Below are positions 51,585 through 59,719 of a stretch of 64,000 nt of DNA, piece after piece (position 1 is the stretch's first letter; each line of letters starts with the position of its first letter). The translations under genes and the position numbers were made by a program. The stretch covers positions 2,169,001 through 2,233,000 of the forward strand of contig NZ_CP054916.1 in the NCBI RefSeq assembly GCF_013364155.1. The letters run 5' to 3'. The notes beneath the pieces are model-generated. The model saw only the letters and a program-made list of their open reading frames with translations. It did not search any database and was not told the origin of the DNA. This stretch comes from Streptomyces sp. NA02950 (lineage in GTDB: Bacteria; Actinomycetota; Actinomycetes; Streptomycetales; Streptomycetaceae).

Positions 51585-52912
51585 CAGTTCCCGCTCCTTC
51601 CGGACTGGGTGGCCTTGAGGGCGGCCTCGAGGATCTCCGCGCCCTCCTCCGCCTCGGCGACGGTGAGGCTGAGCGGCGGGGCGACGCGCAGCACGCTGCT
51701 GTTGTGGCCGCCGCCCTTGCCGAGGAGCAGTCCGCCCTCGCGGGCGGCCTCCAGCACGGTGGAGGCGGCCTCGGGGGACGGCCGGTCGGTGCCGGGCTCG
51801 ACCAGTTCGATGCCGATCATCAGTCCCCGGCCGCGTACCTCGCGGACGGCGTCGAGACCGGCGGTCGCGGCCCGCAGCCGCTCGATGAGCAGTCCGCCCA
51901 CCCGGCGCGCGTTGCCCTGGAGGTCGTGTTCGACGAGGTGGTTGAGGTTGGCGAGACCCGCGGCCATGGTGACCGGGCTGCCGCCGAAGGTGGAGATGGA
52001 GTTGGCGTCCAGACAGTTCATGACCTCGGCGCGGGCCACCACACCGCCGATGGACATACCGTTGCCGATGCCCTTGGCGAAGGTGAGGACGTCGGGCGGC
52101 CCGGAGCCCTCGTGGGCCTGCCAGCCCCAGAAGTGGTCGCCGGTGCGGCCCCAGCCGGTCTGCACCTCATCGGTGATCCACAGGATGCCGTGCCGGTCGA
52201 GCACCTCGCGGAAGGCGGCGAACAGCCCGTCGGGCGGGGAGGTGAACCCGCCGACGCCCTGGATCGGTTCGGCGATCAGGGCGGCCACATTGCCGTGCGC
52301 CTGGCCGAGGATGTCCTCGAGGTCGGCGACGCAACGCTGGATGAACTCGGCGTCGGTGAGCCCGGCGAAGGGTCCCCGTCCGCGCACCCCGCCGTGGACG
52401 TACAGGGTCTGCAACGGGGACAGACTGGTCGGTGACCAGGAGCGGTTGCCGGTGATGCCCACGGCCGAGAAGGACCGGCCGTGGTAGCTGTTGCGCATCG
52501 CCAGGATCTGGTTGGAGCGGCGGTGGGTGGTGGCGAGCAGCAGGGCCGTGTCATTGGCCTCGGTGCCCGAGGTGGTGAAGAAGACCCGCGCGTCGGGGAT
52601 GCCCGACAGGGCGGCGACGCGCTCGGCCAGGTCCACCATGGGGCGGTCGAGGTAGAGCGTGGAACTGTGCAGGATCCGGCCCGCCTGCTCGCTGATCGCC
52701 TTGGTGACCTCGGGCAGCGCGTGGGCGGTCATCGTGGTGAGGATGCCGCCGAAGAAGTCGAGGTAGCGGTTGCCGTCGGCGTCCCAGACGTGCCGCCCCT
52801 CGCCGTGGGTGATCTCGATGGGTTGCCGGTAGTACAGGGCCAGCCAGTCGGGCAGCACGGCCTGGTGCCGCCGGTGCAGCGCCGCGTGGACGCCGGAGGG
52901 CCGCTCGTTCAC
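51584..52912 (-). CDS. Class III PLP-dependent aminotransferase
   Basis: A 442-aa aminotransferase from a GTG whose GTGA overlaps the amidohydrolase stop. Motifs: GGILTTMTAHALPEV near the N-terminus, FFTTSGTEANDTAL (phosphate-binding), WITDEVQTGWGRTG and the PLP lysine in LTFAKGIGNGMSIGG. By context it probably transaminates beta-alanine or 3-aminoisobutyrate formed at the end of reductive pyrimidine breakdown, like AGXT2-type enzymes. Substrate is inferred from the operon. Confidence 0.9.
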   Translation of the reverse strand: MNERPSGVHAALHRRHQAVLPDWLALYYRQPIEITHGEGRHVWDADGNRYLDFFGGILTTMTAHALPEVTKAISEQAGRILHSSTLYLDRPMVDLAERVAALSGIPDARVFFTTSGTEANDTALLLATTHRRSNQILAMRNSYHGRSFSAVGITGNRSWSPTSLSPLQTLYVHGGVRGRGPFAGLTDAEFIQRCVADLEDILGQAHGNVAALIAEPIQGVGGFTSPPDGLFAAFREVLDRHGILWITDEVQTGWGRTGDHFWGWQAHEGSGPPDVLTFAKGIGNGMSIGGVVARAEVMNCLDANSISTFGGSPVTMAAGLANLNHLVEHDLQGNARRVGGLLIERLRAATAGLDAVREVRGRGLMIGIELVEPGTDRPSPEAASTVLEAAREGGLLLGKGGGHNSSVLRVAPPLSLTVAEAEEGAEILEAALKATQSGRSGN

Positions 52913-53751
52913 GGCTTCACCAGCCCCTCGTAGGCGTCGGGCCGCCGGTCGCGGTAGAAGGCCCACTGCCGGCGCACCTCGTCGATGACGTCGAAGTCGA
53001 GGTCCCGGACGATCAGTTCCTCCTGCTTGTCACTGGCCACCTCGCCGACGAACTGGCCGCGCGGGTCGACGAAGTAGCTGGTGCCGTAGAAGTCGTTGTC
53101 GCCGTACTCCTCCACGCCCACGCGGTTGATCGCGGCGACGAAGTACTCGTTGGCGACGGCCGCGGCGGGCTGCTCGAGCTGCCACAGATACGCGGACAGA
53201 CCGCGGGAGGTCGCCGAGGGGTTGTAGACCAGCTGGGCCCCGGCGAGCCCCAGCTCCCGCCAGCCCTCGGGGAAGTGACGGTCGTAGCAGATGTAGACGC
53301 CGACCTTGCCGACGGCGGTGTCGAACACCGGCCAGCCCACGTTGCCGGGCTTGAAGTAGTACTTCTCCCAGAATCCCTTGACCTGGGGGATGTGGTGCTT
53401 GCGGTACTTGCCGAGATAGCTGCCGTCCGCGTCGATCACGGCGGCGGTGTTGTAGTAGAAGCCCGACTGCTCGACCTCGTAGACCGGCACCACGATCACC
53501 ATGTCGGTCTCCCGGGCCAGTTCCCGCATCCGCTGGACGGTCGGCCCGTCCGGCACCGGTTCGGCCCACCGGTAGTGCTCCGCCTCCTGGACCTGGCAGA
53601 AGTACGGGGCGTTGAACACCTCCTGGAAGCCGATCACCTTGGCGCCCTGGGCGGCCGCCTGCCGGGCGTACTCCTCATGCTTCGCGATCATCGATTCGGT
53701 ATCGCCGGTCCAGGTGGCCTGGACGAGAGCGGCACGTACGACATTAGCCAT
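52909..53751 (-). CDS. Nitrilase-superfamily N-carbamoyl amino-acid amidohydrolase (beta-ureidopropionase-like)
   Basis: A 280-aa carbon-nitrogen hydrolase from the ATG of MANVVRAALVQA. The catalytic triad is E in GFQEVFNAPYF, K in KYRKHHIPQ and C in VYICYDRHFPEG. It should hydrolyse N-carbamoyl-beta-alanine to beta-alanine, CO2 and ammonia. It is the first gene of the operon (amidohydrolase, aminotransferase, hydA, LLM). The 160 bp upstream contain a palindromic operator candidate. Confidence 0.93.
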   Translation of the reverse strand: MANVVRAALVQATWTGDTESMIAKHEEYARQAAAQGAKVIGFQEVFNAPYFCQVQEAEHYRWAEPVPDGPTVQRMRELARETDMVIVVPVYEVEQSGFYYNTAAVIDADGSYLGKYRKHHIPQVKGFWEKYYFKPGNVGWPVFDTAVGKVGVYICYDRHFPEGWRELGLAGAQLVYNPSATSRGLSAYLWQLEQPAAAVANEYFVAAINRVGVEEYGDNDFYGTSYFVDPRGQFVGEVASDKQEELIVRDLDFDVIDEVRRQWAFYRDRRPDAYEGLVKP

Positions 53752-53805
53752 GATCAGCTCCTTCACAGCAGTGCTCCGGGGGCGTAGCCCCGTCGTCAAC
53801 CTGTG

Positions 53806-53819
53806 TCTACGCACGTAGA
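53806..53819 (-). promoter_or_regulatory. Palindrome TCTACG-CA-CGTAGA upstream of the pyrimidine operon
   Basis: A perfect 6-2-6 palindrome 55 bp upstream of the amidohydrolase start, with a further CGTAGA half-site at 53839-53844, 25 bp away. The spacing puts the sites about 2.5 helical turns apart. A good candidate for the operon's regulator binding site; the regulator is not identified in the window. Confidence 0.55.
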
Positions 53820-53911
53820 ATCCGGCTGTGGAAAAGAACGTAGAAGCGCACTGACCACTCTGGCAATACCGCCGCCGTTACTCAACGAAGACGTTCGGAT
53901 TTCGCGTTGTG

Positions 53912-55468
53912 TCAGGCCAGACCGGCCACGCGCAGCGCCAGGGCGAGATCGTGATGGCTGCTGGTGGACACCCCGTCGGCGGCGTCGAGCAGCAGCGGCA
54001 CCAGGGTGGCCGGATCCGCACCCGCCGCGTCCGCCGCGTCCTCCGGGCTCCGGGCCCGCACCAGCGCCCGCAGCAGAAGGCCCGCCTCGTGGTCGGCACC
54101 CGCCGCGACCAGCGCCAGCGCGGTGTGCGCGATCTCCACGACCGGCCGGGAGACGCTCTGCCGCAGCAGCCGCTCGCCGTCGGCCTCCCGGCCCGCCGCC
54201 ATCAGGGCCTCGGCGGCGGCGGCCAGCCTCGGGGGCGGCAGACACGCCATCTCCCAGAGCAGGGTGGCCACATCCGCCCCGAGCCCGGCGCGTTCCAGCT
54301 CCGCCGCGAGCACCGGCAGCCTCGGGGCGGGCCAGGCGGCGGCCTCGCACAGCACCACATGGGCCTCGCCGCCGCGCCCCTGTGCCCGCAGACTGCCGAG
54401 CCGGGTCACGGCCTCGGCGGCGGCGCGGTGCGCCTCTCCGCGCCGGGCCGCCTCCCGTACGGCGCGGTGGGTCGCGCTCTCTTCCCGGTCGCCGCGACGG
54501 CGGCGCCGGGGGGCGTCCCCGGCGCCGTACGCCCCGGCGAACCGGGCGCCCCGGGGTGTCGCCGGTGCCTCGGGCGCGGCGTCCGCCACCGGGGCGGGGA
54601 CGGGGGCAGCGGCCGGGGGCAGCGGCTCGGCCGCTCCCCCGGCCGCTGCCCCCTCGGCGTCCGGCTCGATCCCGGCGAACCGGGCCCCGCGCGGTCGGTT
54701 GCGTGCGGGCGCGGACCTGGCGGACCTGGTGGGCGGGGGTGCGGAAGCGGCGGGCGCGGGACGCTCGGCGGACGACTCCGGCGCAGCGGGCGTGGCCGCG
54801 ACGCTCTCGGCGGTACCCGGGGGTGGCTCCTCCGGCGCAACCGGCCGACCGGGTCCGGGCCGGTCGGGTCCGGGCCGGTCGGGTCCGGGCCGGTCGGGTC
54901 CGGGCCGGTCGGGTCCGGGCCGGTCGGGTCCGGGCCGCACCGGCCCCCGTGGACCGGGCCCGGTCGGGGGCAGTGCGGCGAGGCGGGCGCGCAGTTCCTC
55001 GCAGCGGGCGGTCGCCCGCTCCCAGTCGTCGTGCGCCCACGCCAGATCGGCGGCGAGGCCGTCCCGCGTCGTGGTGTCCCCGGCGGTGTGCACGGCCTCC
55101 TGGAGGCGGCGTTCGCGCCGGGCCGCACGGCGCTGTTCGCCCAGCATCGCCTCCAGCCGGTCCTGGAGCGCCGCGCGCCCGCCCACCTCGGTGTCGTGGA
55201 CCAGGACCGACGCCCGGTAGAGGACCGCCGCGCGGGCCGCCGCCTCCCGCGCCGCCTCCGGGCCGTGCCGGGCGGAGAGGTCCTGGAGCAACGCCTGGAC
55301 CACATCCCAGGGCGGCACCTCCTGGCCGGCCAGACAGGCTTCCAGACCCCCGGGGTCGCGCCGGGCGAAGACGCCGTACCACCCCGCCCCCGGGTCCAGC
55401 CGCCCCGTCAGCACACGCAGGAAGTCCGCGAACTCACCGATCGCGGCCGGGAGTTGCCCGCCCGACAT
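53912..55468 (-). CDS. Hypothetical alanine/proline-rich protein with repeat linker
   Basis: A 518-aa protein from the ATG of MSGGQLPAAIGEF. The N-terminal 170 residues look globular and helical (FADFLRVLTGRL; an Arg-rich coiled-coil-like stretch near 115-165). Then comes a proline-rich region with five GPDRP units, and two copies of an RGARFAG motif. The C-terminal 170 residues are again helical (LRAQGRGGEAHVVLCEAAAW ... ALVRARSPEDAADAAG), resembling short helical repeats. No transmembrane or enzyme motif. Similar proteins are known in streptomycetes as large unknowns. Function unknown. Confidence 0.75.
   Translation of the reverse strand: MSGGQLPAAIGEFADFLRVLTGRLDPGAGWYGVFARRDPGGLEACLAGQEVPPWDVVQALLQDLSARHGPEAAREAAARAAVLYRASVLVHDTEVGGRAALQDRLEAMLGEQRRAARRERRLQEAVHTAGDTTTRDGLAADLAWAHDDWERATARCEELRARLAALPPTGPGPRGPVRPGPDRPGPDRPGPDRPGPDRPGPDRPGPGRPVAPEEPPPGTAESVAATPAAPESSAERPAPAASAPPPTRSARSAPARNRPRGARFAGIEPDAEGAAAGGAAEPLPPAAAPVPAPVADAAPEAPATPRGARFAGAYGAGDAPRRRRRGDREESATHRAVREAARRGEAHRAAAEAVTRLGSLRAQGRGGEAHVVLCEAAAWPAPRLPVLAAELERAGLGADVATLLWEMACLPPPRLAAAAEALMAAGREADGERLLRQSVSRPVVEIAHTALALVAAGADHEAGLLLRALVRARSPEDAADAAGADPATLVPLLLDAADGVSTSSHHDLALALRVAGLA
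54850..54939. repeat. 15-bp coding tandem repeat, 6 copies
   Basis: Six contiguous 15-bp units (CGGGTCCGGGCCGGT, the last with two changed bases) encode the GPDRP pentapeptide array of the proline-rich protein on the minus strand. The first five copies are identical, which suggests recent expansion. Confidence 0.92.
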
Positions 55469-55588
55469 CGCCACTCTCCTCCCCCTCGCACCCTTCACCC
55501 CCGTGGCCCGCATTGGACACCCCGCGTGTTACGGGAACGGTTACGGGCGTGCTACGGACGGTTTTCCTGCTGCGCACACAACAGCAAA

Positions 55589-55598
55589 ACTTGCAAGT
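55589..55598. promoter_or_regulatory. ACTTGCAAGT palindrome upstream of the MarR gene
   Basis: A perfect 10-bp palindrome 28 bp before the MarR ATG, next to a TTGACA at 55606-55611. The sequence resembles operators of MarR/EmrR-type regulators with TTGCAA cores, so autoregulation is likely. Confidence 0.5.
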
Positions 55599-55626
55599 CT
55601 ACCTGTTGACATCGCACGATGGAGCG

Positions 55627-56097
55627 ATGGCACCCCAGAACGGTCCCGACGGCACCCCGCACGACCCGGAGACCCTGGCCCAGGAGCGCGTCGCCGTCGA
55701 TCTCTCCGCCGTCGTCGGCCGGCTGATGCGCCGGATGCGGGCGGCCTCACCGCTGGGCGAGCTGACCCCGTCCCAGCGCAGCGTGCTCAGCCGTCTGGAC
55801 ACCGGCGGCCCGGCCACCACCGCGGCCCTGGCCCGCGCGGAGCTGATCCGCCCCCAGTCGATGCGCGGCATCCTCGCCGCGCTGGAGGAGCGGGGGCTGG
55901 TCGAGCGGACCCCGCATCCCACCGACGGGCGGCAGATCGACTTCTCGGTCACCGAGCGGGGGCTGCGCGCGATCACCGCCGCACGGCAGGCCAAGCGGAG
56001 CTGGCTGCTGGACGCGATGACCACCCGCCTCGACGCCGAGGAGCGCCGCACCCTGGCCGAGGCCACCGCACTGCTGAAACGTCTGGTCGAGGAATGA
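55627..56097 (+). CDS. MarR family transcriptional regulator
   Basis: A 156-aa regulator from the ATG of MAPQNGPDG. A winged helix-turn-helix spans about 45-105 (LTPSQRSVLSRLD, AELIRPQSMRGILAALEERGLVERT, wing PTDGRQIDFSVTERG), flanked by dimerisation helices. MarR proteins sense phenolics, antibiotics or oxidants and often repress an adjacent exporter. The adjacent exporter gene overlaps by 4 bp but is broken, so the regulator may now be an orphan. Confidence 0.9.
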   Translation: MAPQNGPDGTPHDPETLAQERVAVDLSAVVGRLMRRMRAASPLGELTPSQRSVLSRLDTGGPATTAALARAELIRPQSMRGILAALEERGLVERTPHPTDGRQIDFSVTERGLRAITAARQAKRSWLLDAMTTRLDAEERRTLAEATALLKRLVEE

Positions 56098-56687
56098 CGG
56101 ACGTCAGGGACGCCACGGATACCAGGGCAGCCACGGGCGCCTTGGACGCCGTGCGCGCACCGGTTCCGCGCCCGGGCGACGCGCACCGCTCCCCCGCACC
56201 GGCCGGTGCGGGCGATCCGTTCGGGGCCCGGCTGATGACCCCGCTGCTGATCGGCTCGGTCCTCAACCCCGTCAACTCCACGATGACCGCCACCGGTCCG
56301 GTGGCCATCGGCCGTGACTTCGGCGTCGGTGCCGCCGGGACCGCCTGGCTCATCGCCGCGCTCTACCTCGCCGGCGCCCTGGCCCAGCCCGCCATGGGCC
56401 GTCTCGCCGATCTGCTCGGCCCGCGCCGGTTCCTGTGCGGGCTGCTGGTGGTGTGCGGCGCCGGGTGCTGGGCGCGTTCGCCCCTGGCTTCGGCTGGCTG
56501 ATCGGCTCACGCGCCCTGCTCGGCATCGGCGCCTCCGCCGCCTGTCCGGCGGCCATGGCGCTGCTGCGGGCGCGGTCCCTGGCCACCGGCGCCCCGGCCC
56601 CGCGCATTGGATCTGGAGCGGCCGCGGTGGGCGCCCCGGCTCGGTGAGACCGGCCCGTCCGACGAGGTCATCGCCCTGCTGGGCTGA
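56094..56687 (+). pseudogene. Broken MFS transporter gene fused to an unrelated 3' fragment
   Basis: The first frame (to a TGA at 56499-56501) starts like an MFS exporter: MTPLLIGSVLNPVNSTM, then AWLIAALYLAGALAQPAMGRLADLLGPRR. A one-base loss near 56460-56470 moves the reading to another frame, where GAFAPGFGWLIGSRALLGIGASAA continues the transporter for about 40 residues. After about 56600 the transporter homology ends, and the original frame reads LERPRWAPRLGETG ... DEVIALLG then TGA, which resembles the C-terminal end of a CaiB/BaiF CoA-transferase. So at least two gene remnants are joined. The fragment is too short to make a working exporter. Confidence 0.75.
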
Positions 56688-56697
56688 ACCGCGCGGC

Positions 56698-56715
56698 CGG
56701 GCCGGTCCGGGCCCG
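56698..56715 (-). terminator. Hairpin after the gamma-glutamyltransferase gene
   Basis: A 6-bp stem CGGGCC / GGCCCG with a 6-base loop, 6 bp beyond the ggt stop on the minus strand. Confidence 0.5.
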
Positions 56716-56720
56716 CGTCG

Positions 56721-58598
56721 TCAGCCGGTGGGGCTGACCACCATCGCCGAGCCGCCGCCCCGGCGTTCCCTCTCGGCCGCGGCCAGCCAGCGTCCGCCGG
56801 GCAGCCGCTGGACGCCCGTCGCGGCGCCGATCTCCGGGTTCTGCTTGAAGGAGTGGCCGAGTGCCTCCAGTTCGGCCCGCTTGGGGCTGTTCCACAGCCC
56901 CGGTTCCAGTTCGGTCTGGGCGGCGTTGCGCTGGCTGGCGCGCGGGGCGGCGATGGCGTCGACCAGCGGCAGCCCCCGGTCGAGATGGTTGAGCAGGGTT
57001 TGCAGCACGGTCGTGATGATGGTCGCGCCGCCCGGCGAACCGAGCGCCAGCACCGGCTTGTTCTTCTCGAGCACGATCGTCGGCGACATGGACGAGCGGG
57101 GGCGCTTCCCCGGACCCGGCAGGTTCGGGTCGTGGACGGCCGGGTCGGCGGGCGCGAAGGAGAAGTCGGTCAGCTCGTTGTTGAGCAGGAAGCCGCGGCC
57201 GGGGACGGTGATGCCGCTGCCGCCGGTCTGCTCGATGGTGAGGGTGTAGGCGACGACGTTGCCCCACTTGTCGGCCACCGTGAGGTGGGTGGTGTTCTCG
57301 CCCTCGTAGGTGGTGGGGGCGGCGTGGCCGCGGGTGTCACAGCTGCCGGGCTTCGCCGGGCGGTTCGGATCGCCGGGCTTGACCGGGCTCTTGAGCACCG
57401 CGTCGGGCTTGATCAGGCAGGCGCGGGAGTCGGCGAACCGCTGTGAGGTGAGTCCCTTGGTGGGGACGTCCTCGGCGGCGGGGTCGCCCACCCACCGGCC
57501 GCGGTCGGCGAAGGCTATCCGGCTGGCCTCGATGTAGCGGTGGAGGTAGTCGCGCTCACCGAGCTTGGAGAGGTCGGTCTTCTCCAGGATGTTGAGCGCC
57601 TCGGCCACGCTGGTGCCGCCGGAGGACGAGGGCGCCATGCCGTAGACGTCCAGGCCCCGGTAGCCGGTGTGAGTGGGCGCCTGGCGCTTGGTGGCGTACG
57701 ACCGCAGGTCGCGCGCGGTCAGATCGCCGGGCCGTACGGTGCGCTGGGCCTTCGGGTCCACCGGGGGCTTGCGCACGGTGTCGACGATGTCGCGGCCCAG
57801 TTCGCCCTTGTAGACCGCGCCGGTGCCCTTCTTGGCCAGCAGGGCGTAGGTGCGGGCGAGATCGGGGTTGGTGAAGGTGGAGCCCACCACCGGCAGCTTG
57901 CCACTGGGCAGGAAGAGCTCGGCCGAGGCCGGGAAGTCCCTGAAGCGGTCCTGGTTGTCGGCGGTCTGCTGACGGAAGGTGGAGTCCACGGTGAAGCCGT
58001 CGCGGGCCAGCCGCTCGGCGGGCTTCAGCACCTGCGCCAGTGACTCGGTGCCCCAGGTGTCGAGGGCGTCCTCCCAGGTGGCGGGGGTGCCGGGGGTACC
58101 GACGCTCAGTCCGCTGGTGACCGCGTCGGCGAACGGCAGCGGTTTGCCGTCCTTGTCGAGGAAGAGGCCCTTGTCGGCGCTGAGCGGCGCGGTCTCCCGG
58201 CCGTCCAGCGTGTACACCTTGTGCTTCTTGGCGCTGTAGTAGACGAAGTACCCGCCGCCGCCGACGCCCGCCGAGTACGGCTCGGTGACGCCGAGCGCGG
58301 CGGCGGTCGCGACCGCCGCGTCCACCGCGTTCCCACCGTGCCGCAGGACGTCGATCCCGGCCGCCGAGGCGTCGGGGTCCACGCTGGAGACGGCGCCGCC
58401 GTAGCCCTCGGCCACCGGGGTCTTGGCGGGGGTGCCGTGCGGTGCGGAATCCGCCGGGCCGGTCCGCGCCGCACCGGCCGGGGCGATGCCGAGCACCGCG
58501 GCCAGCGCGGCCGCGGCGGCCAGCGCGGGGAGCCGGCGCCGGGGCGGCGCGGCGCTGGACGTGGTCGACGGTGCGGCTGGTCGTGCGGCGGGCCCCAT
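56721..58598 (-). CDS. ggt: Gamma-glutamyltransferase, secreted
   Basis: A 625-aa proenzyme with an N-terminal export signal (PRRRLPALAAAAALAAVLG, then AGAA). The N-terminal subunit has GGNAVDAAVATAAALGVTEP and GGGGYFVYY; self-cleavage should occur before the nucleophile threonine in the GENTTHLTV segment (about residue 430). Later come the substrate-binding TGGSGITVPGRGFLLNNEL and GSPGGATI. It hydrolyses or transfers gamma-glutamyl groups from glutathione and other compounds outside the cell. The ATG chosen is four bases after a GGAGGT; a TTG 12 bp upstream is possible. Confidence 0.94.
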   Translation of the reverse strand: MGPAARPAAPSTTSSAAPPRRRLPALAAAAALAAVLGIAPAGAARTGPADSAPHGTPAKTPVAEGYGGAVSSVDPDASAAGIDVLRHGGNAVDAAVATAAALGVTEPYSAGVGGGGYFVYYSAKKHKVYTLDGRETAPLSADKGLFLDKDGKPLPFADAVTSGLSVGTPGTPATWEDALDTWGTESLAQVLKPAERLARDGFTVDSTFRQQTADNQDRFRDFPASAELFLPSGKLPVVGSTFTNPDLARTYALLAKKGTGAVYKGELGRDIVDTVRKPPVDPKAQRTVRPGDLTARDLRSYATKRQAPTHTGYRGLDVYGMAPSSSGGTSVAEALNILEKTDLSKLGERDYLHRYIEASRIAFADRGRWVGDPAAEDVPTKGLTSQRFADSRACLIKPDAVLKSPVKPGDPNRPAKPGSCDTRGHAAPTTYEGENTTHLTVADKWGNVVAYTLTIEQTGGSGITVPGRGFLLNNELTDFSFAPADPAVHDPNLPGPGKRPRSSMSPTIVLEKNKPVLALGSPGGATIITTVLQTLLNHLDRGLPLVDAIAAPRASQRNAAQTELEPGLWNSPKRAELEALGHSFKQNPEIGAATGVQRLPGGRWLAAAERERRGGGSAMVVSPTG

Positions 58599-58753
58599 CC
58601 ATACCTCCAAGCGGACGACAGGGGCCGGAGCCTACCCGTGTCCGGCGTGGTCACGACAGAGGGTGGGCCGTCCCGGGTGGTCAGGGCAGGGAACGGGTTC
58701 CCCCCATCCCCGGCCTCGAACACCAACCCGGTTCGCCGCTACGATGCGCGGCC

Positions 58754-59500
58754 ATGAATGACACCCTGCAGGACCTGATCGCCTCCGCGGCGGCCCTGGT
58801 CGTGGGCCTGGCCCTCGGCTGGGCCGTGCATTCGGCGCTCGTGCGCCGCAAGCGCGCCCGCGAGCAGCGCTTCTTCGGCCTGCCGGACGGCTCGGAGTGT
58901 GTGCTGGTCACCCATCGGGACAGCACCTCGGCGCACTGGAGCATTCCACGCCATGACGCGCTCGCGCTGCTCGGACTCGCCTCCGTCGTGGAGAACTGCG
59001 GCGCCCACCCGGAGGTCGCGCCGCATGACACCGGGTTGCAGGGGTTCGGCGCGCGGACGGAGTTCTGCGTCGGCGACCCCACGGCGCACCGCAGGCTGTC
59101 CGCCCACCTGTCGAACCTGCTGCCGGGCGTGGCCGTGCAGCCGGGCGACGAGTCCGGCGCGGACCGCGGCACCTTCACCATCGGCGGCACCGCCTACCGC
59201 GCCGAACCGGGCACCGTCGAGTACGTCCTGCTGGCCCGGCTGACGGCGGGCGAGGGCGGCCGGCCGGTGTTCCTGGCCGCCGGGCAGCGCCCGGTGACGC
59301 ATCGTGCGGCCGTACGCCATCTGGTGCGCAACCGCGCCCGGCTGGCCCGGAAGTACGGCGCCCACGGCTCGTTCTGTCTGCTGCTGAAGGTGGTCAACTC
59401 GCAGGCGTACGGCCCGGATGTGGTCGAGCTGGTCGCCGATGTCACCAAGGCGGCGGCCTCCGGGGCGCCGCGGCCGCAGGCCACGTCCAAGGAAGGTTGA
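58754..59500 (+). CDS. Membrane-anchored conserved hypothetical protein
   Basis: A 248-aa protein from the ATG of MNDTLQDLIA. One transmembrane helix lies at residues about 9-28 (ASAAALVVGLALGWAVHSAL), followed by a basic RRKRARE stop-transfer stretch, so the main domain is probably cytoplasmic. The domain (about 40-240) contains predicted strands and helices without an enzyme motif that I recognise. It is divergent from ggt. A terminator hairpin follows 27 bp after the stop. Function unknown. Confidence 0.8.
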   Translation: MNDTLQDLIASAAALVVGLALGWAVHSALVRRKRAREQRFFGLPDGSECVLVTHRDSTSAHWSIPRHDALALLGLASVVENCGAHPEVAPHDTGLQGFGARTEFCVGDPTAHRRLSAHLSNLLPGVAVQPGDESGADRGTFTIGGTAYRAEPGTVEYVLLARLTAGEGGRPVFLAAGQRPVTHRAAVRHLVRNRARLARKYGAHGSFCLLLKVVNSQAYGPDVVELVADVTKAAASGAPRPQATSKEG

Positions 59501-59526
59501 ACGGAGCCCACTTGCCGTGATTTCGC

Positions 59527-59555
59527 GGGGCCGGACCCGGACGGGGCCCGGCCCC
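59527..59555 (+). terminator. Hairpin terminator after the membrane-anchored unknown
   Basis: A perfect 8-bp stem GGGGCCGG / CCGGCCCC with a 13-base loop, 27 bp past the stop codon. Confidence 0.65.
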
Positions 59556-59607
59556 CGGGCAGCGCTCCGAGCCGCTCCGGCCCCGGCAGCCAGGAGCGGC
59601 TCTTATC

Positions 59608-59662
59608 GTTACCCAGGCGTAACTTACCGCACTATTACCACCGGTAAACACCCGGGTTACCG
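59608..59662 (+). promoter_or_regulatory. Two inverted repeats upstream of the secreted hydrolase gene
   Basis: GTTAC-N6-GTAAC at 59608-59623 and CGGTAA-N9-TTACCG at 59642-59662 lie 58-112 bp before the GTG. This AT-richer island in GC-rich sequence is a probable promoter with operators. The first site resembles the motif at 19644-19659. Confidence 0.45.
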
Positions 59663-59719
59663 TCAAGTCACTTGAGCGCGCGCTCCCTTCAGCCCCCCAC
59701 GGCCCCCCAGGAGCGACAA

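Noticed and set aside
54850..54939. CRISPR array
   Set aside because: The repeats are contiguous 15-mers with no spacers and encode GPDRP in frame; no cas genes are present.
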